The position numbers and the translations under genes are program-made. This document shows, piece after piece, positions 20,130-29,040 of a stretch of DNA of 64,000 bases. Numbering within the stretch: the stretch's first letter is position 1; each line of letters starts with the position of its first letter. The notes beneath the pieces were generated by a model. That model had not been told where the DNA came from and searched no databases. It was given only the letters and a program-made list of their open reading frames with translations. The DNA is from an uncultured Sedimentitalea sp. (GTDB lineage Bacteria; Pseudomonadota; Alphaproteobacteria; Rhodobacterales; Rhodobacteraceae): the NCBI GenBank assembly GCA_947504115.1, contig CANNGH010000010.1, positions 1 to 64,000 on the forward strand, read 5' to 3'.

Positions 20130-21310
20130 AAGATACGACAATGACCCATGAGACTCTGGATAAAGCCAAGGCCCATCTGGGCCGTTTGATCGGTTTCGAC
20201 ACCACCAGCGCCAAATCCAACCGCGCGATCATCGACCACATGGCCGATCACTTCGCCGGACTGGGCGCCGACATCACCATCCTGCCCGATGAAACCGGCG
20301 ACAAGGCCAACCTGATCGCCCGTTTCGGCCCCGAGGGCGAACCCGGCATCGTGCTGTCGGGCCATACCGATGTGGTGCCCGCGCGCGGTGCCAACTGGAA
20401 AACGCCCCCCTTCGAGATGGACGAGCGTGACGGGCGGCTCTACGGGCGCGGAAGCTGCGACATGAAGGGGTTCGCCGCCTGCGTCATGGCCGCCGCCCCC
20501 GGTTTCGCCGCCGCGACGCTGAACCGCCCGCTCTACCTGTGTTTCTCCCATGACGAGGAGGTCGGCTGTCTCGGCGCGCCGGCCATCGCGCGGCATCTGG
20601 CGGCGCTGGACGTGCCGCCCATGCTGGCCATCATCGGCGAGCCGTCCGAGATGAAGCTGGTCACCGGGCAGAAGGGCAAGATCGCCATGCGCGCCCATGT
20701 GCGCGGCACGGCGGGCCATTCGTCCTTCGCGCCAAGCCATGTCAACGCGCTGGAATACGCCGCGCGCATCATCGCGCTGATCCAGGACCGGGGCCGCGCC
20801 TATGCCGAAACCGGCCCGTTCGATCCCGATTTCACTGTGCCCCACGCCACCATGCTGGCCACGACGATCGAGGGGGGCATCGCCACCAACGTGACGCCCG
20901 ATCGCTGCACCTTCACCTTCGAGCTGCGCAGCATCGACGAAACCCGCGCCCGCCCCGACATGGAGGCCCTGCTGGCCGAGGCCGAAACCCGGCTGCTGCC
21001 CGAGATGCAGGCGATCAGCGCCGATGCCGGGATCGAATGGGAAGAGATATTCGCCTATCCCGCCATGGGCGATGCCACCGGCACGCCGGGGTTCGAGGCG
21101 CTGCGCCATATCCTGCCGGAATGGGGCGGCAAGGTGTCCTATGGGTCCGAAGGCGGCGTGTTCGAGGTTCAGGGCGGCATCCCGTCGGTCATCGTCGGCC
21201 CCGGCTCGATCAAGCAGGCGCACAAGGCGGACGAATTCGTGGACATCGCGCAACTGGACCTCTGCCTGCATTTCCTCGACCGGATCGCCGGTTTCGCGGC
21301 AAAACGCTGA
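20126..21310 (+). CDS. argE: Acetylornithine deacetylase-like M20 hydrolase
   Basis: A 394-residue M20 metallohydrolase of the ArgE/DapE group. Zinc ligands and catalytic residues are visible in SGHTDVVPA, GRGSCDMKGFAA, SHDEEVGCLGA and GEPSEM. ArgE removes acetyl from N2-acetylornithine, although many alphaproteobacteria make ornithine with ArgJ instead. Cotranscription with tctCBA (ATGA overlap) suggests degradation of an imported N-acylated amino acid rather than arginine synthesis (inference). The start is either 20126 or the ATG at 20141. Confidence 0.75.
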   Translation: MKDTTMTHETLDKAKAHLGRLIGFDTTSAKSNRAIIDHMADHFAGLGADITILPDETGDKANLIARFGPEGEPGIVLSGHTDVVPARGANWKTPPFEMDERDGRLYGRGSCDMKGFAACVMAAAPGFAAATLNRPLYLCFSHDEEVGCLGAPAIARHLAALDVPPMLAIIGEPSEMKLVTGQKGKIAMRAHVRGTAGHSSFAPSHVNALEYAARIIALIQDRGRAYAETGPFDPDFTVPHATMLATTIEGGIATNVTPDRCTFTFELRSIDETRARPDMEALLAEAETRLLPEMQAISADAGIEWEEIFAYPAMGDATGTPGFEALRHILPEWGGKVSYGSEGGVFEVQGGIPSVIVGPGSIKQAHKADEFVDIAQLDLCLHFLDRIAGFAAKR

Positions 21311-21368
21311 CCAACGGGCGCGTCATGGGCGGAAATCCGCCCGGCACGACGTGGGCGGTGCGGGCGCG

Positions 21369-21393
21369 GGAACCGTTGCGCGGCAGCGCGGTT
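21369..21393 (+). promoter_or_regulatory. Candidate EcfG promoter, variant -10
   Basis: GGAAC, 16 nt, then GGTT, ending 50 nt before the HdeA-like gene. The -35 is a perfect match to the alphaproteobacterial general-stress sigma factor consensus; the -10 keeps the GTT core but has G for the first C. Confidence 0.4.
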
Positions 21394-21443
21394 GAGGGGG
21401 TATTGCGATGCGGTTCGCGTCGCAGGAAAACCTGGAGGAACCA

Positions 21444-21848
21444 ATGAAACATCTCGTCTATACCGTTGGCATCGCCGGCCTGATCGGCTCGCTGGGCACG
21501 GTCACGCTGGCCCAGTCCGACACCGACGCCGCGACGCTCACCTGTGCCGATTTCACCGCGATGAGCGCCGACGAACAGCGCACCGCGCTGGATGACCTGA
21601 AGCTGGCCCAGGCCGAGGGCGAAACCACGTCCACCACCGGCACCGACATGTCGACCGACGCCGGCACGACCGACGCCACGGACATGGAGGCCACCGACAC
21701 CGAAACCGACCTGTCCGCCGAGGCCGAAGCCGAGGCCGACACCGACATGAGCGCGGACGAGGGCACCGACCCCGAGGTCGAAGCCGTCCTCGCCGCCTGC
21801 GAAGGCAACGACGAAGCGCTTGTCGCAGATCACCTGCCCGAGAGCTGA
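21444..21848 (+). CDS. HdeA-like periplasmic protein with acidic low-complexity insert
   Basis: A 134-residue exported protein with a signal peptide ending near TLAQSD. The flanks match the acid chaperone HdeA/HdeB pattern: LTCADFTAMSADEQ at the N-terminal side and VLAACEGNDEALVADHL at the C-terminus, with the two Cys that form a disulfide in HdeA. Between them lies about 60 residues rich in Thr, Asp, Glu and Ala (TDATDMEATDTETD), absent from enteric HdeA. GGAGGA precedes the ATG at 21444. HdeA binds unfolding periplasmic proteins under acid stress; whether this form does is unknown. A candidate stress promoter lies upstream. Confidence 0.65.
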   Translation: MKHLVYTVGIAGLIGSLGTVTLAQSDTDAATLTCADFTAMSADEQRTALDDLKLAQAEGETTSTTGTDMSTDAGTTDATDMEATDTETDLSAEAEAEADTDMSADEGTDPEVEAVLAACEGNDEALVADHLPES

Positions 21849-21864
21849 TATATTTAGTTAGCGG

Positions 21865-21890
21865 CGGCAGGCGGGGTGACTCGCCTGCCG
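21865..21890 (+). terminator. Rho-independent terminator after the HdeA-like gene
   Basis: A perfect 9-bp stem (21865-21873 with 21882-21890) with an 8-nt loop, followed by TTTC, 16 nt after the stop codon. Confidence 0.65.
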
Positions 21891-22097
21891 TTTCACCTTC
21901 TACTTTCGTCTGCTTTTGGGCGAAGGTTGTTGGATGCCGGAACACTGGCTCAACGGCTTCAACGCCTCATATTTGGAAAAATTACCGCGTTTCCTCATGT
22001 GGGAATGTTTGGAGGCCCCCGACAAACCATCTTTCGCTTCCTGCCCGACTCAGCTAAGGGTTGAGTCATTTGGCTGGATTTGTGAGGATCATCTTTC

Positions 22098-22947
22098 ATG
22101 GGGCAAATTGACTACATTCTGAGATCGCTCTCTAAAATATCGAATAAGAAATGGGAGCACTACGTAATTAACCGCATCTACCATCGCCTGAACGATCCGG
22201 AAATCGAGTTTGTTTGCCAACAATGCCTCCGGAAAGACGATAACAAGTTCTATCTGGCGGATTTATTTTTCCCGCAACTCGGCTTGTATCTTGAGATCGA
22301 CGAACACCATCATGAGAACGATCAAAACAAGATTCGCGATGCAATCAGACGCTTTAAAAGAGCACCGGATCGCGACCAGCAATGTGACGCTTCGGGAACT
22401 GAACGCCAGCACAGATGCTTTTGTTGACTATGTGCGACAGCGCAAGGCCGAATTTGTGCGCAAGGGCGAATTCCGGCACTGGGATTATGAGCGTCGCTTC
22501 ACCGCGCTGCCACATCTTGAAGCCGGCTACATCGAAATCGGCCCTCACGCGGCGTTTCGAACCCATCGAGATGCGTTAAACTGCTTTGGTTACACCAAGG
22601 GCCACTATCAACGTGGGACCTGGGATCTGCCCGAGCACGTGCGTGACGCAATCGGCTTGCGCGGAAAGTGCATGGTCTGGTTTCCGAAGCTTTACGAGCA
22701 AGATCAATGGGATAATTCGCTCTCGGAAGATGGATGCGTCATCACGGAGATTAACAAGAATCCGGATCACGTTTATTCGGAACCTTGGAACCAACGCATT
22801 GTGATGGCGCACTCGCGCGATGAACTCAATCGTACTCTTTACCGCTTTGTCGGCGTTTTTGAGGTCATCTGTGAATATCGCCACGGCAACGAACACAGAT
22901 TTCGCCGGATCGCGCCTCGGGTAAAGACCTATGGAAACATATCCTGA
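22098..22947 (+). pseudogene. Frameshifted PvuRts1I/AbaSI-like modification-dependent endonuclease
   Basis: Two overlapping frames together encode one protein of about 280 residues. The N-terminal part (22098 to about 22345; WEHYVINRIYHRLNDPEIEF, LADLFFPQLGLYLEIDEHHH) matches the Vsr-like nuclease domain of PvuRts1I-type enzymes that cut DNA containing 5-hydroxymethylcytosine. The C-terminal part (from about 22345; GYIEIGPHAAFRTHRDALN, WFPKLYEQDQWDNS) matches their SRA-like modified-base-binding domain. A +1 shift between 22338 and 22350 separates them. The segment is clearly AT-richer than its neighbours, consistent with transfer. It could be a decayed phage-defence gene or a sequence error; no methyltransferase is nearby. 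Confidence 0.65.
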
Positions 22948-23062
22948 GCCAGATCTGAACGACACTCCGAGCTACGGCTCCCAGCGCACTGAACACGCCG
23001 AGACTGCCTTGCCTCATATCGCTGTCGTCTGCCCGAACGCACTCCAACGAACGCCGGGACCA

Positions 23063-23770
23063 TCAAAACAGGAGCCGCCAGAGGATCGGCACGAGCAAGG
23101 CCGTGGCCACCGCGTTCAGCCCCATGGCCAGACCCGAGAACGCCCCTGCGGTTTCGTTGACCTGCAAGGCCCGCGCCGTTCCGATCCCGTGACTGGCCGT
23201 GCCGACGGCCAGTCCGCGTGCGCTCCAGTCTTCCACGCCGACCAGGTTCAGAAGCATCGGGCCGAACATCGCCCCCAGGATTCCCGAAACGATCACCAGC
23301 ACGGCGGTGAGCGAGGGCAGGCCGCCGAAATCCTGTGAAATGGCCATGGCAACCGGGGCTGTCGTGGATTTCGGGGCGATCGAGGCCAGCAACGTCTCGG
23401 ACCCGCCCAGAAGCCATGCCGTTCCCACCGCCGTCAGGATCGCGACCAGCGACCCGGTCACAAGGCTGGCGCCGATGGCCAGTGCCGAGCGGCGCACCTT
23501 GTCCCATTGCCGATAGAGCGGTATCGCCAAAGCGACAGTCGCCGGACCCAGCAGGAAGTGGACGAATTGCGCCCCTTCGAAATAGGTGGCGTAGTCGGTT
23601 CCCGTCACGAACAGGACCGAAACGACCAGGATGATCGCCCCCAGCACGGGATTCAGCAGCGGATTGCGGCCGCCCTTTTCGAACAGCCAGCTTGCCGCCT
23701 GAAACGCCACCATCGTCAGTGTCAGATGGAAAAGCGGCGACGCATTCAGATAGACCCAGATGTCCTGCAT
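23063..23770 (-). CDS. lrgB: LrgB/CidB-family membrane protein
   Basis: A 235-residue polytopic membrane protein of the LrgB family, with family segments FGPATVALAIPLYRQW, SIAPKSTTAPVAM and GTASHGIGTARAL. LrgB works with LrgA in holin/antiholin-like control of murein hydrolases or, in other bacteria, in small-molecule export (pyruvate, glycolate). It follows lrgA with a 1-nt gap. The role in this organism is not evident from context. Confidence 0.9.
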   Translation of the reverse strand: MQDIWVYLNASPLFHLTLTMVAFQAASWLFEKGGRNPLLNPVLGAIILVVSVLFVTGTDYATYFEGAQFVHFLLGPATVALAIPLYRQWDKVRRSALAIGASLVTGSLVAILTAVGTAWLLGGSETLLASIAPKSTTAPVAMAISQDFGGLPSLTAVLVIVSGILGAMFGPMLLNLVGVEDWSARGLAVGTASHGIGTARALQVNETAGAFSGLAMGLNAVATALLVPILWRLLF

Positions 23771-23771
23771 G

Positions 23772-24119
23772 CTATGCGTCCCGGCCGGGCCGGTTCAGCC
23801 AGCGCATCATCAGCGCCGTGACGATGATGGTCAGGGCCGTGCTGATCACCAGCGCCACGCTGAGGGGCATCAATGCCTCGCCCAGCAACCGGCAATGCAT
23901 CATGACGCCGGTGCCCGCCGGCACGAAAAGCAGCGCCATCCCCCGCAGCAGCCCATCCGCCGTCTGCCCCAGCCCCTGAGGCAGCTTTCCCCGCATCAAA
24001 AGCAGCACGAAGAGAAGCACCATGCCAAGAACCGGGCCGGGTATCGAGACGGACAGCGCGTGAACGACAATCTCGCCCACCAGCTGGCACACCAATATCA
24101 GCGTGAAATAACCGATCAT
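23772..24119 (-). CDS. lrgA: LrgA/CidA-family holin-like protein
   Basis: A 115-residue membrane protein with four hydrophobic segments and the family pattern VSIPGPVLGMVLLFVLL. It is the small partner of LrgB, encoded directly downstream. The pair is transcribed as a two-gene minus-strand operon; only 55 nt separate its start from the end of the glycosyltransferase gene, so read-through from that gene is possible. Confidence 0.85.
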   Translation of the reverse strand: MIGYFTLILVCQLVGEIVVHALSVSIPGPVLGMVLLFVLLLMRGKLPQGLGQTADGLLRGMALLFVPAGTGVMMHCRLLGEALMPLSVALVISTALTIIVTALMMRWLNRPGRDA

Positions 24120-24174
24120 CTTTTCTCCCCCGAAATCCGGGCTTCACCCGCTCTGCCCGATGCGTCCGATCCCC

Positions 24175-26376
24175 TCAATGGCGCGTCTCCACCTTTTCCA
24201 CCGTAAAGAAGAACCGCGCGTCGTGATCGTCCCACACCACGTCATCGGGCACGCATCCGGGGCCGGAGAGGAAGACGTTGGCGCCGAAATGGCGGTGCAT
24301 GCGGGACAGGCGCTTCATCCGCGCGCCGGTCAGTTCGTCGTAGAACGCCTGCTGGCGAGGGTTCGCTTTCAACGCGGCGATCTTCTCGCGGTGGGCCTGA
24401 ACGCAGGCCTTTTGCTGGCGGGCGATCTCGGGGTCCGACAGCAGCCTGTCCAGTTCCTGCCGCATCTTGGGAATGTGGCGCTGGATCGAATGATCGGTGG
24501 TGGCGTTGTTGTTCATCCGGAACCAGTAGGCCAGCCCCTGGTCGCGGTCCACATGGTTCACCCGCCCGCGGTCGCGCTTGACCAGGAAGCTTTCGCAGTT
24601 GCGCACCGCATAGTGGTTCAGCGACACCAGATCATAGCCATAGGTCTCGACCGTCGAGCGCCAGGCGTTGCGGATTTCGTGTTTCGGGATCGGCTTGCCC
24701 GAGCCGTTGACCCAGCGCACCTGGTCCCAGAGCTGGGGGTGCAACCCCTTGGGGCGGTGCACGCCCAGTTTCTTGAAGATGCCGGTATTGCGGAACAGCG
24801 TCTTGAACCCCCAGGCCTGATGCGGCTTGGGCGAAAGCTCCTCGGCGCAGCGGTCGAACTGCGCGATGGTGGGCTCGTCGCGGAACGTGTCGATGTCGGC
24901 ATTGCCGAACAGCCGCCAGGTGCAGGAGATCATGTTGGCCTCCCCGACGGCTGCATAAAGATCGCTGAGCATGCCGTCGCCGGTTCGGACGTTCAGGAAC
25001 TCGTCCACATCCATGCAGATGATCCAGTCGGCGTTCCGGATCAGCGGTTCGTCCTCGGCGGCCTGCAGCGCGGCGTGCTGGGGTTTCAGGTGCATCTTGC
25101 GGAACGGGTTCTCGCGGTGCTGCACCAGCCCCTTGCGTTGCAGCAGGTCGAACATGCGGTCGGTGCCGTCGCTGCAATCGTTGGTATAGACCAGAAAATC
25201 CTGCACGCCGATGGCGCGGTGATAGGCCAGCCATTCCAGGATGAACGGCCCCTCGTTCTTCATCGTGGTGACAATGGCGGTGCGGGCGCGTGTCACCGGG
25301 TCGGGCGGGGCGAGGTCGATCACCGGCGCGCGCACCGGTTTGTGACCGAACGCATCATGGGCCAGCGCGATCAGCGCGTCGCTTTCCACCAGGCTGGATT
25401 TCGGCACGATCAGGCTGGTCTTGGTCACCGGATGGCGGATCGCCATGCAGCGAAAGAACGCAGGCCCCGGCAGGCGCGGCACGTTGGACACAAGCTGGCA
25501 TTTCAAGACCGCATCGCCCGGCAGCCCGGCAGGCGCCACGCACCAGCGGCGGCGAAAGCGGGGCGTGTCGAACTGCACGCAGACATGATCCCCGAAACGC
25601 GGATGCTGCCCCTTGCGCACGCGCCACGGGTAACAATGCTGCCCGCTCAGCGCGATGGCCGATCCGGGCGCCTCTGCGGCCATGTCAAAGGGCGATCCCT
25701 GCGGCGATGGCTGCAACAGGTCGTGCAGGTCGAAATTGGCGATGGCGCGTGCCTGCCCCAGGAACCGCTGTCGCGCGATCTCGTAGATCGACATCTCGGC
25801 CAGCGGCGCGCGCCACGGATCGGCGGGGGGCACCTCCATCCGGTCGCGCCCCGGCGCCTCGGACAGGCAGAAGGGGTGGGTTTCCGGCGGCATGTCCGGC
25901 ACGCCGAGCGGCGCGGCGCAGAACACCACCACCACCCGGACAGGCGTGGCGGTTTTCTCCAGCAGTGCCGCGACATCGTCCCACACGTCCGCGCCTTCAT
26001 GGGGCGCGCGTTCGAACACCACCGCGCCGGTCAGGTCAAAGCGGTCATGGTGATAGGTCAGCCACTCGGCCACGGTGTCCGCAGGCTCGCCATTGCGGGT
26101 GGCGATGGTGACGTTGCGGCCCGCGAACAGGTCCGGTTCCGCCTGCGACAGGATCACGCCGGGGGCGGCATCGGCGCATGTCACCACGGGCGCGCCGTCG
26201 ATCATGGCCTCGGCCAGCACCGGTGCGGGCACAGCCGCCAGCGCGGCCTCGCGCGTTGTGCCCTTGGCAAGGAAATGCGTCACCGGCCCGCCCGGCTGCG
26301 CGACCGCATCCAGAAGCGCGGCCCGGCCAAGGGGTTGCGGCGCGAGATGCCGCACGAGAATGCTGGGGTTCTTCAT
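24175..26376 (-). CDS. Large two-part glycosyltransferase (GT2/GT92-like)
   Basis: A 733-residue protein. The C-terminal half (from about 365) has the GT-A glycosyltransferase start TTMKNEGPFILEWLAYHR, the segment VYTNDCSDGTDRMFDLL and an acidic metal site in CMDVDEFLNV, as in GT2/GT92-family enzymes common in Rhodobacterales capsule and exopolysaccharide loci. The N-terminal half (about 1-360) matches no family recognised here and may be a second, degenerate transferase or a substrate-recognition domain. No signal peptide is seen. It is not next to other polysaccharide genes. Confidence 0.7.
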   Translation of the reverse strand: MKNPSILVRHLAPQPLGRAALLDAVAQPGGPVTHFLAKGTTREAALAAVPAPVLAEAMIDGAPVVTCADAAPGVILSQAEPDLFAGRNVTIATRNGEPADTVAEWLTYHHDRFDLTGAVVFERAPHEGADVWDDVAALLEKTATPVRVVVVFCAAPLGVPDMPPETHPFCLSEAPGRDRMEVPPADPWRAPLAEMSIYEIARQRFLGQARAIANFDLHDLLQPSPQGSPFDMAAEAPGSAIALSGQHCYPWRVRKGQHPRFGDHVCVQFDTPRFRRRWCVAPAGLPGDAVLKCQLVSNVPRLPGPAFFRCMAIRHPVTKTSLIVPKSSLVESDALIALAHDAFGHKPVRAPVIDLAPPDPVTRARTAIVTTMKNEGPFILEWLAYHRAIGVQDFLVYTNDCSDGTDRMFDLLQRKGLVQHRENPFRKMHLKPQHAALQAAEDEPLIRNADWIICMDVDEFLNVRTGDGMLSDLYAAVGEANMISCTWRLFGNADIDTFRDEPTIAQFDRCAEELSPKPHQAWGFKTLFRNTGIFKKLGVHRPKGLHPQLWDQVRWVNGSGKPIPKHEIRNAWRSTVETYGYDLVSLNHYAVRNCESFLVKRDRGRVNHVDRDQGLAYWFRMNNNATTDHSIQRHIPKMRQELDRLLSDPEIARQQKACVQAHREKIAALKANPRQQAFYDELTGARMKRLSRMHRHFGANVFLSGPGCVPDDVVWDDHDARFFFTVEKVETRH

Positions 26377-26446
26377 CGCGTTTCGAAAGATGCCTGCCGT
26401 GGGTTTGGCCTTGCCTACAACATTCCGGCTGCATGCGGAACGGCAA

Positions 26447-28585
26447 TCACGCCCCGGCGGCGGGTCCGCTTCGGCGTGTCGCCCGGTCCGGGCGGAACAC
26501 CAACAACCGCAGGGCGTTGGCGGTCACCAGCACGGTCGCGCCGGTATCGGCCAGGATCGCGATCCAGAGGCCGGTGATGCCCAGCACCGTGGTCACAAGG
26601 AACACCGCCTTCAGCCCCAGCGCGATGGTCACGTTCTGGCGGATGTTGGTCATCGTCGCGCGGGACAGCGCGATCAGACCGGGCACGTCGCCCACCCGGT
26701 TGCGCAGGATCGCGGCGTCGGCGGTTTCCAGCGCCACATCGGTGCCCGATCCCATCGCCACGCCGACCTGCGCGGTGGCCAGCGCCGGCGCGTCGTTGAT
26801 GCCGTCGCCCACCATCATCACCTGTTGCGCGCCCGCCAGATCGCGGATCGCGGCGACCTTGTCCTCGGGCAGCAGCCCGGCGCGGTGGTCGATGCCCAGA
26901 TCGCGCGACAGCGCCGCCGCCGTGCGCGCATTGTCACCCGTCAGCATGACCGATCCGACACCCATCGCGGCCAACCGCCGCACCGCCGCCGCCGCATCGC
27001 CGCGCAATTCGTCACGCAGCGCGATCACGCCCAGCGGGGCACCGTCGCGCATGACCACGACGACCGTCTTGCCCTCGGCCTCCAGCGCGGCGGCGCGGGT
27101 TTCTGCGGCGTCGCTCAGCGCCCCGATCTCGGCGGCCAGACGGGATGAGCCGACGGTGACGGTCGCGCCGTCGATCACCGCCTCGGCCCCCTTGCCGGGG
27201 ATCGCGCGCGCCGCCGTGGCGGGGGGTGCCATGAGGCCGTCCGCCTCGGCCCGCGCGCGGATCGCCTGGCCCAGCGGATGGCTCGCGCCGCGCTCGACAG
27301 CGGCGGCGAGGGCCAGCAGGCCGGCACCGTCGCCCGACAGCGCAATCACGTCGGTCACCACCGGGCGGCCATAGGTCAGGGTGCCGGTCTTGTCGAAGGC
27401 GACATGGCCGGTGCGCGCCGCCGCCTCGATCACCGCGCCGCCCTTCATCAGCAGCCCATGGCGCGCGCCCGCCGACAGGGCCGACGCGATCGAGGCCGGG
27501 ACCGAAATCACCAGCGCGCAGGGGCAGCCGATCAGCAGCAGCGCCAGCGCGCGGTAGATCCAGTCGCCCCAGACCTGCCCGAAGGCCAGCGGCGGCACCA
27601 GCGCCACCAGCAGCGCCATGCCGACCACGGCGGGCATGTAGACACGGCTGAACCGGTCGATGAAGCGTTCGGTCGGCGCGCGGGCGCTCTCGGCCTCCTC
27701 GACCAGCCTTATGATGCGCGCGATGGTGTTGTCGGCGGCCTCGCGCGTCACCTGCACGCGCAAGGCGGCCTCGGTGTTGATCGACCCGGCGAACACCCCG
27801 GCGCCGGGTTCCTTGAGGGCGGGCACGCTTTCACCCGTCACCGGGCTTTCATCGACGCCCGAGATCCCGTCGATCACCGTGCCGTCGGCGGGCACGCGGT
27901 CGCCGGGGCGCACCAGCACCACCTGCCCGATCGCCAGCGTGTCGGCGGCCACCTCGCGGCCATCCTCAAGCAGCGCGGTGCGCGGCACCAGCCCGGCCAG
28001 CGCGCGGATGCCATCGCGGGCCTTGTCGGTGGCCAGCCCTTCCAGCATCTCGCCGACGGCGAACAGGAACACGACGAAAGCGGCCTCTTCGGCGGCGCCG
28101 ATCACCAGCGCGCCGGTGGCCGCGATGCTCATCAGCATCTCGATGGTGAACGGCATGCCCGCACGCGCCATGGCAAGGGCGCGCCGCGCGACGGGGGCAA
28201 GGCCGATCAGCGTGGCGAGGATGAAGGCCCAATGCGCGACCTGCGGCGGCAGGGTCAGATGCGCGACGAACGCGCCCGCCAACAGCGCGCCGGTGCCCAG
28301 CACCAGCCGCCCCTTGCCGGTTTCATACCAGCGGCGCGCGGGCGCCGGTTTCTCGGGCGCCTCGGATTCGATCCCGAACCCCAGCGAGCGCACCGCGTTC
28401 TCGACCTGTTCGGGCGCGGTATCGCGCGCATCCAGCACCAGCCGCAACCGCTCGGCCATCAGCGCCACATCCACCTCGGCCACGCCGGGCAAACGCTCGA
28501 CCGCGCCGCGCACCTTGGCCGCGCAGGCCCCGCAATCCATGCCCGTCACCCGCCATTCAAGGGCAACCGGCGTCCGTTCGCTCAT
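26447..28585 (-). CDS. zntA: Zn/Cd/Pb-exporting P1B-type ATPase (ZntA)
   Basis: A 712-residue heavy-metal P-type ATPase. It has one N-terminal HMA domain with Cys18 and Cys21 (GMDCGACA), the intramembrane CPC motif (GCPCALV), phosphorylation site DKTGTL, HP motif (SHPLGQAI), TGDN and GDGINDAP. The last membrane helix has ADTGATVLVTANALRLL, the Asp-containing signature of zinc/cadmium/lead exporters (P1B-2), which supports zntA over copper ATPases. The ATG at 28585 (MSERT) is chosen because the longer upstream frame is not protein-like and would cross the divergent promoter region. No regulator gene is adjacent. Confidence 0.9.
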   Translation of the reverse strand: MSERTPVALEWRVTGMDCGACAAKVRGAVERLPGVAEVDVALMAERLRLVLDARDTAPEQVENAVRSLGFGIESEAPEKPAPARRWYETGKGRLVLGTGALLAGAFVAHLTLPPQVAHWAFILATLIGLAPVARRALAMARAGMPFTIEMLMSIAATGALVIGAAEEAAFVVFLFAVGEMLEGLATDKARDGIRALAGLVPRTALLEDGREVAADTLAIGQVVLVRPGDRVPADGTVIDGISGVDESPVTGESVPALKEPGAGVFAGSINTEAALRVQVTREAADNTIARIIRLVEEAESARAPTERFIDRFSRVYMPAVVGMALLVALVPPLAFGQVWGDWIYRALALLLIGCPCALVISVPASIASALSAGARHGLLMKGGAVIEAAARTGHVAFDKTGTLTYGRPVVTDVIALSGDGAGLLALAAAVERGASHPLGQAIRARAEADGLMAPPATAARAIPGKGAEAVIDGATVTVGSSRLAAEIGALSDAAETRAAALEAEGKTVVVVMRDGAPLGVIALRDELRGDAAAAVRRLAAMGVGSVMLTGDNARTAAALSRDLGIDHRAGLLPEDKVAAIRDLAGAQQVMMVGDGINDAPALATAQVGVAMGSGTDVALETADAAILRNRVGDVPGLIALSRATMTNIRQNVTIALGLKAVFLVTTVLGITGLWIAILADTGATVLVTANALRLLVFRPDRATRRSGPAAGA

Positions 28586-28620
28586 GCCTTGTCTCCGTCT
28601 GTCGCGGGGTATCTTCCCGG

Positions 28621-28646
28621 GGAACGCAAAGCGGGTCGGCGGCGTT
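28621..28646 (+). promoter_or_regulatory. EcfG-type promoter of the DUF2171 gene
   Basis: GGAAC, 17 nt, CGTT: a full match to the general stress response sigma factor consensus, ending 33 nt before the start codon. Confidence 0.65.
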
Positions 28647-28679
28647 GTATCGTGCAACCAAGACCCAAGGAGCAACCTA

Positions 28680-28901
28680 ATGGCGAAAGGCGACCAAATC
28701 AAAGAGCATATGGAAGTGGCCGGCAGCGACGGCCAGCATGTCGGCACCGTCGATGGTGTCGAGGGCGACCGGATCAAGCTGACCAAATCCGATGCCTCGG
28801 ACGATCATCACCACTTCCTTGACCTGGCCCTTGTCGATCGCGTCGAGGACAATCGCGTCTACCTCAACGTCTCCGCCGAGCAGGCAAAGCGGCAGCCCTG
28901 A
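28680..28901 (+). CDS. DUF2171 small stress-associated protein
   Basis: A 73-residue soluble protein of the DUF2171 family, seen in IKEHMEVAGSDGQHVGTVDGVEGDRIKLTK cut by family-typical Gly turns, then DDHHHFLDLALVDRV. The fold is PRC-barrel-like; the molecular function is unknown, but relatives are frequent general-stress genes in alphaproteobacteria. AAGGAG is placed 7 nt before the ATG at 28680, an EcfG-type promoter lies just upstream, and a strong terminator follows, so it is a monocistronic stress gene. Confidence 0.8.
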   Translation: MAKGDQIKEHMEVAGSDGQHVGTVDGVEGDRIKLTKSDASDDHHHFLDLALVDRVEDNRVYLNVSAEQAKRQP

Positions 28902-28979
28902 GGTTTGACCGGATCGGGCTGGCGGCAGCGCGGTCGGGGTGTCCATATCCGCCCGGATCGTGTCCCGCTGACCGACCTG

Positions 28980-29012
28980 CGCCGCGCGCCACCCCGGTGC
29001 GCGGCGTTTGTC
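28980..29012 (+). terminator. Rho-independent terminator after the DUF2171 gene
   Basis: An 8-bp perfect GC stem (28980-28987 with 28999-29006) extends by three more pairs inward and is followed by TTTGTC. Confidence 0.65.
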
Positions 29013-29040
29013 ATGCGCGCTGTCCCCGCGGGGAACGGGG

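Noticed and set aside
16860-20141. A 1093-codon minus-strand open frame opposite tctCBA
   Set aside because: It is an antisense shadow of GC-rich genes: composition dominated by Arg, Gln, His and Asp, with no domain character and no ribosome site. The plus-strand genes are unmistakable.
21849-22097. Small open frames in the AT-rich spacer before the restriction gene
   Set aside because: No ribosome site or recognisable protein; more likely spacer of an acquired segment.
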